Shown one piece after another: positions 11,200 through 22,050 of a stretch of 64,000 nt of DNA (positions are counted from its first letter, which is position 1; the number at the start of each line of letters is the position of its first letter). Below the pieces are notes generated by a model. The model searched no databases. It saw nothing but the letters and a program-made list of their open reading frames with translations, and was not told the DNA's origin. Location of the stretch: contig MNCI01004656.1 in the NCBI GenBank assembly GCA_015680685.1, forward strand, positions 1,502,985-1,566,984, read 5' to 3'. Position numbers and translations under genes: made by a program. Origin of the DNA: Gnetum montanum. Its lineage: Eukaryota; Streptophyta; Gnetopsida; Gnetales; Gnetaceae.

Positions 11200-13460
11200 C
11201 ACTTAGCTACACATCATTGAACGAGCTATCAAAATCACCCCCATTGGGGTGGAGCAACCACTCTTCCTCCAACTATTGGAAGATTTTTGTTGCCTCAAGT
11301 AGCTCATCTTTGTAAGCCTTTTCTTCCCTAGCTTGAGGGGGCACTTCCTTTGCTACAATCTCTATCACTACTCTGGTAGCACTCTCTCCTATCTCTATGA
11401 TTAACACATATACATACATAGCACATTAATTCACATATGCACATCACTAGCTACTTAAAAACATAATATAAAAGAATATATATATATATATATACACATT
11501 CATTCAATATGTGCATCTAACAAGTTGCACATACTAACCTACAACCTTTGAGCACTAGCTTTGAAGCTTAATATGGATCCTCTTGCTACATGGCTTCTCA
11601 ATCTTAGGGGAAAACTTCTTTGTAGGAAATGGCCTCTTGATCTTGGCCTTAGATGGTCCCACCATCTCTGCTATATAATGATTTTCCTTACTCATGTCCT
11701 CAATGCCAACTAGAGGACCCTCACTTGCATTATCGTGCGGGTAATGTGACTACCCTATCAGACCCTTGGTCATTATGGATAACAACTAATTGATCCACTC
11801 TAGGGAGTCCTACGTGAATGTAGTCATGAACATGTGCTTAATCCATGGGTTGGATAGTTTCTTGTAGTCATACACCATCCATTTCCTATTGTCATGCACA
11901 ACTAAGAGCTCCAAAAACCTTCACAGGTATCCTATGAATAATGCAAAGTGGATGTGGGACCTCACCTGAAGGTTGAATCATAGCCTAGAGATCTTCAGAT
12001 GTAAGGCAGCGGCTATATATGTAGCCCAATTAAACCTTGTGTCCTCTAGTAGCACCTCTTCATCACCCATGCCTATTCCATCCCATGGATCTTTCCTTGG
12101 AAGAGAAACTTTGGAAAGGCCCAAAAGTGGAAAAGAGGTTAGAGCTCGTATACCTTAGGCACAAGCACATCCTTAATTAGTATGCCCTTATGAGACCAAG
12201 TGGCCTTCAACCAATCCTAAATCTCACCTCTACAGTCTACCTTCCTACTCACCTTATTTACAATCATATAGCCATTAGTACAAAGGCCAAAATGGTCAAC
12301 AAAGAAGGTTTTCCTGAGGTCCAACACTATTACTATGCCACACACCTAAGGACAAACTACATGATGTCGCTGCTGAAGGAGTCAATGATGGTGACCATTT
12401 CAACCATCGAGATACTTAGGCTAAGGGCTAAAAATAGCTCCATCAACCCTACATGCATGAGTCAAGCTATCAGTTCATCTAGGGCTTTATGGCATAGCCA
12501 ATGTTGCACATCGTACATGTAGCCATACTTCATGATGTGGGTGGCCTTTGTGTAGTTCATGGTGATCACTGTCACCTCACCTAAGGCAACCATCACTGCA
12601 ACAAAGGCAAAACAACATTAGCATTATGTAAAGGCAAACTAATAGGCATACACAAGGAACTACATAAGCCAAAACATAGACATGTACATGGCACAAACAT
12701 AGTGCAAGATGGGGGTGGCATTGCAAGCATCTCCTCAATGTTGATCTCACTGGTAGCCGACTCCTCATCCAACCAACCATGAGTCCTACACTTCTTGTAT
12801 GCCTTTAGGTATCAAGTGGGGTAACCCTCTAGATTAGGCCCAACCTACTTGATCATAACCACCTAAACATTGATGCTAGATGAGAACACCTATAGGGTAG
12901 TACAAGTCAAGGCTAGAGCATCCACCTCATCATGTAGGCCCTCTTCATCAACTCTAAATCTAGCTTTCATCATGAGTTTTTGACAATGTGACATGAGCTA
13001 GTAGAAAAAAACATTGCAAAATCCATAAACACACTTACCCTTTGGTGTAGTAGCTAGTTCTAGGTGGGTTCTAGAATAGGTTGTGCACCTACAACATAAT
13101 GAAAAGGATGTTTCTCTTGTTGTAGCAAGTAAACCCCATCATGTGCCATATCTTGGATAAGTGCCACTACCTAAACCACTTCCCCCATCACTACTAGTAG
13201 TAAGCTCATCTGACATGAATCTTAGGATGCCTTGATTAGCCCTAGGTAACAACATCTCCATGATAGCGCTAGCAACCTTCATTGCCAAGTGTGAATACAT
13301 GATCAAACTAAAGTGCTGCAACAAGTATTCTAGGAACTCAAGAGTCCCTAGCCAGAACCACATTGCCTAATGCCCCACCCACATATCTAGTTCAAGCATG
13401 TTGGGAACAAGCTCACTCATTTAGCATAGAATGCCCAGGAGCTCAACCACAATCAAAATA
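11200..13460 (-). pseudogene. Antisense, intron-bearing gene within the element D block
   Basis: On the strand opposite to D a decayed protein-coding gene can be followed. Exon 1 (about 13460-13039) encodes a hydrophobic segment (LLGGFMVLLKPILIVVELLG) leading into WFWLGTLEFLEYLLQHF. Exon 2 is about 12997-12720. Exon 3 (12595-11539) includes a 170-codon frame from ATG 12070 with WATYIAAALHLKISR, FLELLVVHDNRKWMVYDYKK and a basic tail. Exon 4 (11394-11200) has KAYKDELLEATKIFQ. Candidate introns have GT/AG ends: 11538-11395 (144 nt, AT-rich) is convincing; the 3' site at 12596 (TTTGTTGCAG) is good; 13038-12998 has a consensus GTAAGT donor but is only 41 nt. Tat-lineage elements are known to carry extra, often antisense, ORFs. 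The product's function is not recognised. Confidence 0.55.
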
Positions 13461-13699
13461 GGCTTCAATAGCACCATGAAACCACCAAGCAACAAGCAAA
13501 GTGTTAGTATACATATATAGATGTAAATTTTAGCATTAAATCATTAAGATGATTTAGCAAAATTAACATAATATAACACACATTAATAGAAAATTCTTAA
13601 TTTTGACAATACACTCTAGGGCCCCATGGATATAGAACATCAACCAATTCGTTTGATGTGCCTAGTATTCACTAGGGTACAACATGTCTTTGTAGGCTC

Positions 13700-14110
13700 A
13701 GTGCTACATTTTTCATGTTCAGCATCATGCATAGTTGATAGAATTTAGGAAAAAAATTTCTAACTTCGGGTTGCCTTATTGGAGAGCATAGTTCCAAAAA
13801 TTGCAAAAAATTTCTAACTCTACATTACCTTAATGGAGAGCGTAGTGCAAAGAGGATGAAATTTTATAACTTTGAAACCACCTCGACTACACTCCCAACA
13901 CATGGAGAGTGTAGTTCCAAAAAATAGACATTGTGCCAAACACTTGCAATGTAGGAATTTTCACAAACACTTACCAGACTATGCTCTTAATGTGTGGAGA
14001 GCATAGTCCCATAGCCATGGAGAGTGTAGTCTCCCATAGTTTCATGTCTAGTAATTCTTTTTACTTATCACCATAGCTGGCTATGTCCCCACCATTGCCC
14101 CCATTCAAAA
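13700..14110 (+). repeat. LTR-like segment with Tat-type dyads
   Basis: Short motifs GGAGAGCATAGTTCC, GGAGAGCGTAGTGC, GGAGAGTGTAGTTCC and GGAGAGCATAGTCCC recur here as in the D LTRs, together with AAAAAATTTCTAAC runs. This suggests a piece of LTR from another Tat element. No clean LTR end or polypurine tract was found, so its limits are uncertain. 14110-14700 holds no recognisable gene. Confidence 0.45.
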
Positions 14111-14710
14111 AATACAAAAAATAAGAAGAAAAATGAGCCCTAGTGCTAATCTCCCTCCTAGCCCTTATAACCACATTGTTGGGCCTAATCACCACTATGG
14201 ACCTTGTGGCACATCACAGTGCACAATAACCCTAGGGCCCTCATGGTGTGAAACATTCCTAGCCTTTACTCATGCTAAGATCACAAAAGAAAAAAAAATT
14301 CAAAAAATTTTCAAAAGATACAAGGAAAACCCTTTAGCACCCCCTACCCTGAGGTAGGCCATCCTTGACTACAGCTAGAACCCTATTGTTCAACCCATGG
14401 CACCTATCCTACATCCCAAGTCCCTACCTACCAAACCCTACACCTATGTGCTTTAAAACCCTAGAAATGAAATTCTCCCTTGAGGCCATGACAAAAAAGG
14501 TAGAAAAAAAAGAGTAATGTAATGATATCCATAGTGACGTGGGGATGCCAAGCCCTCTAAACTCATGTGCAGCCCTTGTGAATGCATTACACTATGCAGA
14601 GGTAGCCATTCTCCCTATCACTACATTGCAAAGTATAGCCTGTGGCCTCTCTTAGATCACCCACACAAAAATCCCCATGCCCAAGGGGAAAAAATAACCA
14701 CCCAAAAAAT

Positions 14711-14832
14711 GGCTAGCCCTCCTCAAGAATGGCTAGCCCTCCTCATGGATGGGTTCTTAGGCTAGCCATTCTTGGGGGGTGGAATTGGCTGGACATGCCT
14801 TGTTATCCTTCATGGATGGGTTCTTAGGCTAC
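14711..14832 (+). repeat. Local duplications and hairpin at the RT junction
   Basis: GGCTAGCCCTCCTCA occurs at 14711-14725 and 14731-14745. AAGAATGGCTAGCC (14725-14738) is perfectly inverted as GGCTAGCCATTCTT (14760-14773). The RT motif sequence ATGGATGGGTTCTTAGGCTA occurs twice (about 14745 and 14812). The cluster sits exactly where recognisable RT sequence resumes. Confidence 0.75.
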
Positions 14833-15720
14833 AACTAGATTAGGATCAACCATGAGCACCAACTTAGTATAACCGTCATGACCCCTTGGGGTACATTTTT
14901 CTATACCATGATGCCTTTTGGGCTCACAAATGTAGGAGCAACATATCAATGTGCAATGACATATATCTTTGATGATTACATGATAAGTTCACTCAATGAG
15001 TACATCGATGACATCGTAGTTATGTCCAAAGTGGCCCACAACGCCCAAATGATCTAGACTTAGTGCTTAAACATTACCTAAGACACAATCTTAGGTTGAA
15101 CCCCAAGCAGTATGTTTTTGAACTCAAGATGGGCCGAATTCTCGGTTTTGTGGTATTTGAATCAAGATTATGCATAGACCCTAACAAGGTTAAGGTCATA
15201 ATCAACTTAGCACCACTAGCCAACCTTAAGTTGCTACGAGGGCTACAAGGTAGGTTGCAATCCATATGTAGCTTTATCATCTAGCTAACCAACAAGTTAC
15301 AACCAATGCAACATCTGCTCAAGAAAGGAGGCCACTTTGAGTGGATAGCTCAATGCCAACAAGCATTTCACAACCTTAAGTAAGAGTTGGTACAATTGCC
15401 TATAGTCCACCCTCTTCAAGAAGATAAATCCTTTTACATCTATCTTGCTACTTCTGATACATCCATTGCTTTTCTACTTTGCCAAAAGCAAGATGAAAGC
15501 ACAAAGGTTCTAGTTTACTATGGAGCCATGCATTAGTAGCCCATGAAGAAAAATACAACAATGTGAAAAAGCATTGCCTTGCCTTCGTCTTGTCATTAAA
15601 GAAGTAGAGGCATTACCTTTTCCATAGTCAAGTTAATATCATTTGGAAAAATGACATACTCTGAGTAATTACAAAAAACATCTATAAAAGTAGTCGCATT
15701 ACATGATGGAAAGTAATAAC
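14808..15720 (+). pseudogene. Element D reverse transcriptase (C-terminal part) and RNase H
   Basis: RT starts abruptly at MDGFLGYN-IRI, followed by TPWGTFFYTMMPFGLTN-GATYQ and the catalytic YIDD box (EYIDDIVVMSK, intact), then GRILGFVVFE and GLQGRLQSI. The fingers region upstream of MDGF is absent, replaced by the 10.5-14.8 kb block. RNase H follows at about 15.3-15.7 kb (HFEWIAQCQQAF, FYIYLATSDTSIAFLL) and degenerates. Frame shifts and TAG stops mean there is no active enzyme. RT-RNase H would make the cDNA in the particle. Confidence 0.8.
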
Positions 15721-15721
15721 A

Positions 15722-16340
15722 ATGAAGTTTGGCCTACACTACATTGCACAATCCTTAACAAAAGGTCAAGCTATAGCCACACAACTCATAGCTTCACCTG
15801 TAAATGATCAAGCAATCATAGAGCTTGAATTCCTAGATGAGCATGTTAATAGAATTAGCCATGTTCTCAACAACTATGAGGCACTTTTGTATTTTGATGA
15901 AGCTTCAACCTCCCATGGGGGTAGCACCAGTACCATTATCACATTTCCCTCTAAGGAGATCAAATCCTTTGCATATCATTTTACATTCCTTTGGGCTAAC
16001 AATGTGGCTGAGTATTAAGGTCTCCTCCAAGGTATGCTTGTAGCACATGACCTAGGGATCCAACACATAGAGATCTGAGGTAACTCATAATTAGTGAGCA
16101 ACTAGGTGACAGAGGTGTACACCTGCAAGGATCAAAATTTATAGTCTGATTGTGACCTAGCAAAGAACTTGGTTCGAGACTTTGCAATTGCCAATGTCCA
16201 ACATATTCCCCAAAATGAAAATTCCATAGCCAATGCACTAGCAACATTAGCCCTAAGCATCGCACCTAACATGTTCCACGCATTATCCAACTTGGTGGTA
16301 GATTGTACTATGCCTACCATGTAAATCACCAACGTTGCAT
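15722..16340 (+). pseudogene. Element D second (archaeal-type) RNase H
   Basis: After the first RNase H a second domain is readable: LYFDEASTSHGGS, where the canonical form is FDGA-x-x-x-x-G-x-GAG, then IKSFAYHFTFLWANNVAEYKGL, with the conserved NN-x-AEY-x-AL helix, then HDLGIQHIEIRG and IPQNENSIANALATLA, matching the R-x-N-x-x-AD-x-LA end. A dual RNase H is diagnostic of the Tat lineage of plant Ty3 elements. In-frame TAA and TAG codons interrupt it. The Gly after FD is replaced by Glu and the AD pair reads AN. Confidence 0.75.
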
Positions 16341-16529
16341 CCATAGCCATAGTAAGCACAACCCATGCAAGGGAGTGGTACGATGAAATTAAGGTGTACC
16401 TTCTACAGGGTGAGCCTCTACAACATTTAACTACAAAAAGATGTAGTACACAAACATTTTTGGTAGTACATCATCATGGGTGATCACATGTTATGTCACA
16501 AATCCTACGATGTGATACTACTAACCTTC

Positions 16530-17615
16530 ATAAGCAATAGTGAAGTGCAAATGATCATTGAACAAGTCCACGAGGGACTGTGTGGAGGTCACATAGCACA
16601 TAGGGAAATGGTAATGAAAATTAGAAAATTAGGCTATTATTAGCCTTACATAGAGCATGATTGCATCTTGAAAGTCAAAATGTGCAACATTTGTTAGTGG
16701 CATAGCAACCTAATGCATGTGCCACCAATTGAACTAGACACAACACAAATCACATGGTCATTCCAACGTTGGGGCTTGGACATCATAGGAACCATAGTAC
16801 CTAAGTCCTTTACAAATCATAACTTCATAATAATCACAACTAAGTATTTTACCAAGTGGGTTGAGGCTATTTTTGTTAGGAAGACAACATTGCAACAGGT
16901 TTGCAAATTCATTCTAGATAACATAGTAACCCATTTTGGCCTACCCGTGACCATCATAACAAACAATGGCCAAAATTCAGTAGTGTTAAAAATAAAGCCT
17001 TTTGTAAGCACTTTTGCATCAAACACTCCTTTTCATTGTCATATTATACCTAGGCAAATGGCCAAGTAGAAGCCACTAAAAAACTCATTGTTAACCTTCT
17101 CAAGAAAATGCTAAGCAACAAAAAATGACAATGGCATGAGCAAATAGTCTATGCACTATGGGCTTACCACACAACACATCGAATAGTGATAAGTAAGATT
17201 CCTTACAAACTTGTTTACAAATATAAAGTAATTTTGCTACTCAAATTGTAGGTTCTATCACTCTAGGTGATCCTCTTGAACTTCATCAATGAAGCTCAAA
17301 ACAATACATTGAGAATTGTAGACCTCGACTCAATAGAGGAGGAGTGCATGTATATGCTTAATTACATTGAATGGTACAAAGAAAAGTAATGGAAAAAGCA
17401 CCATCACAACTAAGATCAACACTCGATCAAGAAAGGTGACCTAGTCCTCAAGGCCATCTGCAAACTTGTAGACAAGTTCTCAGCCAACTAGGAAGGGCAT
17501 TTCTTAGTTAGTAAGGCTTATGACAATGGAGCATTCAAGCTTGTTGATCAAGATTCAAATGAGTTTGCCAATCTAGTGAACCATTCATACTTAAATCTGT
17601 ACTACACCTAACATG
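16530..17615 (+). pseudogene. Element D integrase
   Basis: The zinc-binding N-terminus is readable as HEGLCGGHIAHREM and CNIC. The core has RWGLDIIG (first catalytic Asp present), KYFTKWVEA, then TIITNNGQNS, where the second catalytic Asp of T-D-N-G is Asn, and ANGQVEATKKL (Glu present). The C-terminal part contains WKKHHHN, the basic GDLVLKAI segment and FKLVD. The reading ends near LNLYYT (17610). D' encodes the same protein at 62815-63960. Several frame shifts and the D-to-N change mark it as inactive. It would have joined cDNA to chromosomal DNA. Confidence 0.8.
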
Positions 17616-17639
17616 CAACATCACACATGAACAAAATGA

Positions 17640-17870
17640 GGTAAGCAATTATCTACTACGACATTAAATGGGCACACCATTTGTCTACTATGATGTTAAA
17701 TTGGCATAGCAGCTCATCCACTATGACATTAAATTGGCCCAATAGCTCATTTGCAACAATGTTAAACTGGCATAGCAACTCATCTGCTATGACATTAAAT
17801 TGGCACAAAAAATCATTTGCTAAAACACTAAACTAGCACACAGTAGCTCACTAGGACTATAAACCACCAC
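17640..17870 (+). repeat. 33-bp minisatellite downstream of element D integrase
   Basis: About six tandem units of 33 bp built around CTATGACATTAAATTGGCA, each followed by a variable CTCATCTG-like tail. The unit is a multiple of three, so a repeated M-x-LNWH-like peptide can be read, but it lies after integrase stop codons and coding use is not supported. The array is followed by decaying copies to about 17930. Confidence 0.8.
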
Positions 17871-17995
17871 ACCATGGTTCTGTAGGATCTTAAACTAGTA
17901 GGGCTATAGTCTACCAAGACCTTAAATGAGGTTTACTCTCAACCACACATAATTCTACAAGTAAGCAAGAAAGTATAACTCTAACTTCTTTGCTA

Positions 17996-18001
17996 CCCCC
18001 C

Positions 18002-18032
<31 letters not shown>

Positions 18033-18034
18033 AC
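17996..18034 (+). repeat. Poly-C tract joined to an AC microsatellite
   Basis: A run of 23 C (17996-18018) is followed directly by eight AC dinucleotides. It lies between the minisatellite and the 3' LTR of D. The length of such a run is prone to sequencing error. Confidence 0.9.
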
Positions 18035-19149
18035 TTACACTTTTCTACACCACATAGATGGGGATATTGTAGTCCTAGAATGGAGCATCTTCAATCAGCA
18101 CAGCCTTTGGAGCACTTACAGCATCATCGTCCCTTGACATTTTACTGACTTTTCAAGAACTTGCAACTAGTCTGGCCCTTGGAGCACTTGTAGCATCTTC
18201 ACCCCCAACATTTTATTTGCAATGTGTGTTGTCTGTTTTTCTTATCTGCTTGGAGTTGTGCTTGTAGGATAAAGCCTTGGCCAATTCTACAAAGATGCAT
18301 CTCATTACAACAACAAGTTACCACATTGTTCTAATGTGCATGATTGGACTAGCTAAGCCACTCAAGAGTGCACACCTCTACTATCCTATTATAGCCTACC
18401 TACACCCATCCCTATGTCTCCATACTCTTGCATTCCCCCACATAGCCAAGATTGCAAATCCTTTTGATGCATACAAACTGTGACTACATGGCACTCTCTT
18501 CAAGTCAAACTATAGAACCCAAGGTGAATGTAACATAAGTCATCCCGTGGGGAGCCTCTGTTGGCTACTCAAAGCCTAGGTGGATGTAACATAAGTCATC
18601 TTGGGAAGGAAAAATTTATCCTAAAAATATGACATGGTTTTGGAAGCATCAAAGCAAAGACCATTTTGTCACACCTAGTTCACTTGATGAAAAGCACCCT
18701 CGCAATAAGCATTTAGCAATGTGTAGAATCCAAAGAAACTTTGCCTGATAGCAAAAATCCAAAAGAAATGATAGGGGTATGTCCCCAAGTAACCTAAAAG
18801 TGCTGCAATTTCACAATTAGCCTAGCCCTGAATCCACATTGACTTTCTCATAAGCACTCTGATGGGAGGTTAAAATTTTTAGGGGCAAGCCACCCTGGTG
18901 TCATGATCATCATCATTCATGATGACTCTGCATTGTACATCATGAAACCCTATTTACAACTCATCTCCCCTTTTATTCCTAGAAAATTATCTATACCTTT
19001 TATTCCTAGCATACTACTATCCACAACACTCTTGAGCACAGTGTAGTGACATCTAATCTTGCATTGAAGGGTGATGTTGGTGCCAAGCCTGCTATGGTAT
19101 TTTATTGTTCTTTATTGATGTCTCTCTAGTCACTCCTTCAAATGTCAAC
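18035..19149 (+). other. Element D 3' non-coding region
   Basis: No gene is recognised. A paired GTAACATAAGTCATC segment occurs near 18530 and 18588, next to TTGGCTACTCAAAGCC. The latter stretch is matched on the minus strand near 61460-61520 in D', supporting that the two elements belong to one family. Confidence 0.6.
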
Positions 19150-19162
19150 AAAGAGGGGCCAA
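19150..19162 (+). other. Element D polypurine tract
   Basis: AAAGAGGGGCCAA lies immediately before the 3' LTR. The D' counterpart, on the minus strand at 60887-60900, reads CAAAGAGGGGCTAG. This is the expected plus-strand priming site. Confidence 0.75.
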
Positions 19163-20770
19163 TGAAACACCATCAAATTTGGACTATTTCCTTTCAACTA
19201 TAAATTTTTCTAATTTTCAATACGAGGTTGCTCTTTACAAATTTTTCTGAGTGTTGGGACAATCCTCTACATTGCCCCAAAGCTTAGTTAGCCTAGTAGA
19301 GAGCATAGTCAACACAAAGGCCAATTTTGAAAAATTTTCTAAGTAACAAGCCATCTACTAAAAAATTTTCTAAGTGCTGAGACTACGCTCTTCACTATCC
19401 CAAAGCATAGTCAAGCATAGTTAGCATGAAGGTGTAGCTTTTGCACATTTTCCTAAGTGTTGAGACTATGCTCTCCACTGCCTTAGAGTGTAGTCAAATG
19501 TGGTAAAATAGAAGCCAATTTTTGCAAGTTTTAACATGTGCAAGGACTACACTCACCCCTAGTTAAGAGTGTAGTTAACCTCCAGTGGAGAGCGTAGTTA
19601 GCACATAACCATTTGGTTGCAATAGTTTTCTAAGTGTGGAATTATGCTCTTCCCTAATCTAGAGCGTAGTCAAGTGTAGTTAGCCAGAATAGCCTCCAAA
19701 CTCCTCCAAAATGTAGTGGAAACATTCAAATTAGCTCCAACTCACCTCTAGCAAGCATAGTGAGCAAAATATATCTTTTTTGTATCTCTTTTTTCCTGAA
19801 AATTATAACTACACTTGACCCCACAAAAGAAAGTGGAAAGCATAGTCTTGGAGTGTAGTCTCCAAATTTATATTTTTTCACATACATTATGATCCTCTTG
19901 GTGCATATACATGCACTTGGTAGTGTAGTCATAGTCTCTCAACCTTGCAAATTTTGGTAGAGTACAATAGATCATAACATCACTAGCCTAAGTGGAGAGT
20001 GTAGTTGGATGATGGCATAGTCCCAACCATCCCCTTTTCCATGTGGTAGTCCCTTCACATTTTACAGTAAACCTAGTCCTATAAATACCCTACCATCAAT
20101 GGTTTTAGGCTTGGCAAATTTGAAGCATTGACACATTTTATACTTCATAGACTCACAAACCTAAGGAGCACTTGGGAGAGAACCAAAGACATATCAATGA
20201 AGTTCCAGATCACCACAATCCAGTGTAGTTCACTAGAACACCACAACACATGGTACATCACAGCGGCCAACCTAGTAGGCACAAACACCATGATGAAGTT
20301 TCAATCTTCGTGGCCAAACTCTTCAAGACTATGAGTACACTAGCCCATGTGCCTATTGTACACTGCTTACCTTTTTACCTCTTTTGGAGTTAACTATGAT
20401 CAACCCCATTTAGGATGGTGTTCTATTTCTCCATCTTTCTTTCTTTGCATTTTCTATTATTTCATCATATAGCCACATTGGAAAATGCACTTGGGTTGCA
20501 TCCCTTGCATGTTCGCATCCTCGTTTTCACTAGAAAACTTGACTATACTCAACATTGTTACCACCATTTGAATAGTTAGCACCATTTTGCATCAGCATCA
20601 CGACTAACCATGCTACACCCTAGTTACATCTAGTAAGTCCCTATTCAATCAACAAGACCATTCAGGGCACCTTGTCTCTACCTCCAACAGGCCCTTGCAT
20701 AGACTCAGGGTTAGGCTATGTGTTCATGGATACCTCAGTGTTTCAACTGCTAATGTTTTTAGTATCCATA
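19163..20770 (+). repeat. Element D 3' LTR
   Basis: It is 1608 bp, starts TGAAACACCATC and aligns with 4865-6493. It ends in TATCCATA, where the 5' LTR ends in CACCACA, a C-to-T change at the terminal CA. GTGAT (20771-20775) follows as the right TSD. Confidence 0.87.
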
Positions 20771-20775
20771 GTGAT

Positions 20776-22050
20776 GAAATGATGTAATGTCACTAAAATG
20801 TGGTTTGAAATTAGTTTGAATCTTCAAAATAAGGGATAATAATTACTTAACCATTAATAACACACAAGCATTCATTCGACCTTTGGTTAGATACCTCAGG
20901 TTCCAATTCCTACAATCCATCTCATCTCTCTCTCCGTATGATCCTAACTTGTGCCTTTATGTGACATAGAGTTATTTTCATAAATTGGTTATTTTAACAT
21001 GTTTGTTTTATTTCATAGGGATGCATTTCATTCAAATAATTTAGTGCCTACAAACATTTTTATGTGTGGTTATACAAGGGCATTATGGGCTAGAGCCTAC
21101 TCTGGGGAGGATTCACTTCTATAGCTATTCTAACTTGTACTTGTTTGACACAACCACATCATTTTCAACCTTCCATGTACATAAATGTTACATTTCATGC
21201 TTTTCCTTATCATGTAATTGATCTATTCCACACCATAGGTCCAATAACCCTTTTCTTGCATCTTCCAAAGATTTTAATGTTAACTACTTCATCTTTTGAA
21301 CATGTTTGGTGCCTAAATATGATTTCTTAGTTGCCCCAAAACTCTGGAATTAACTTGAAACATTTCAACCAATCCTAGAGCTTCATTTTCCTTGCTAATT
21401 ACCCTCATTATATGAAAATTCAAGCACCCCAATATTGACTACCTAATATCAAGTTGGACTCGATGTCAAATAGTTGATATTGGATCAACAAAACCTATAT
21501 ATATGACCCCCACAATATTCCAAAATCTATTCTTATTATTTACAGCTAAGGGAGTTTTTCAAATTTTCTCTCTCAACTAAGATCTCTACAAAATAACTTC
21601 CACTTATGATATTTTGCTTCATACCACTTTGATTTTTGTATTGTTTGATTCTATTTGAACCTAGAGTGTTCAATTTACTCATGGGAGGGTGCTTACATGG
21701 AAAACTTGTGCCAATTTTTCAAAATTTTCTATTACCCATAAGGTATTACAAGGTTATGAATGTTAAAAAACTTAAGTGTTTTAATGAAAAAACAATTGTA
21801 ATAATGCTATAAACTTTAATTGTTTCATCCAAACAATCATAACCATCATAATAAGCCATATAAGGAAATAGGAACCATTTGCAAAGGGTCATAAAGAAGA
21901 TAAACACATTTTGGGCATTTTCCTAAAACTTTTTCTAGCTCTACAATTATATGAACTAAAGAACTTAATGTAACTAAAGGTCATGAGTAAGGTATAAAAT
22001 TGTTAACAATAAATAACAACACCTTAGTAACATACAACCCTTGAGTGATT
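20776..22050 (+). other. Element A post-gag non-coding stretch, right of D
   Basis: No gene is seen. It continues the alignment with element C (35520-36144): GATGAAATGATG, GTGTGGTTA-ACAAGGGCAT and GGGGAGGA-CACTT segments are shared. It ends at the start of the second ORF. Confidence 0.65.

Larger units (their letters stand above)
4865..20770 (+). mobile_element. Element D: Tat-lineage Ty3/gypsy retrotransposon
   Basis: About 15.9 kb, inserted in element A with GTGAT TSDs (4860-4864 and 20771-20775). LTRs of about 1.6 kb start TGAAACAC; the 5' LTR ends ACA and the 3' LTR ends ATA. Element C keeps the empty version of the site (around 35507-35520). The order is LTR, primer site, gag, protease, foreign-looking block (10.5-14.8 kb), RT, RNase H, second RNase H, integrase, minisatellite, polypurine tract, LTR. 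The second, archaeal-type RNase H and the long LTRs are Tat-lineage traits. Every ORF is broken. Confidence 0.85.

Noticed and set aside
12577-12780. Cys-rich 67-codon minus-strand frame
   Set aside because: It spans the inferred intron with the TTTGTTGCAG acceptor and is out of frame with the neighbouring exons of the antisense gene.
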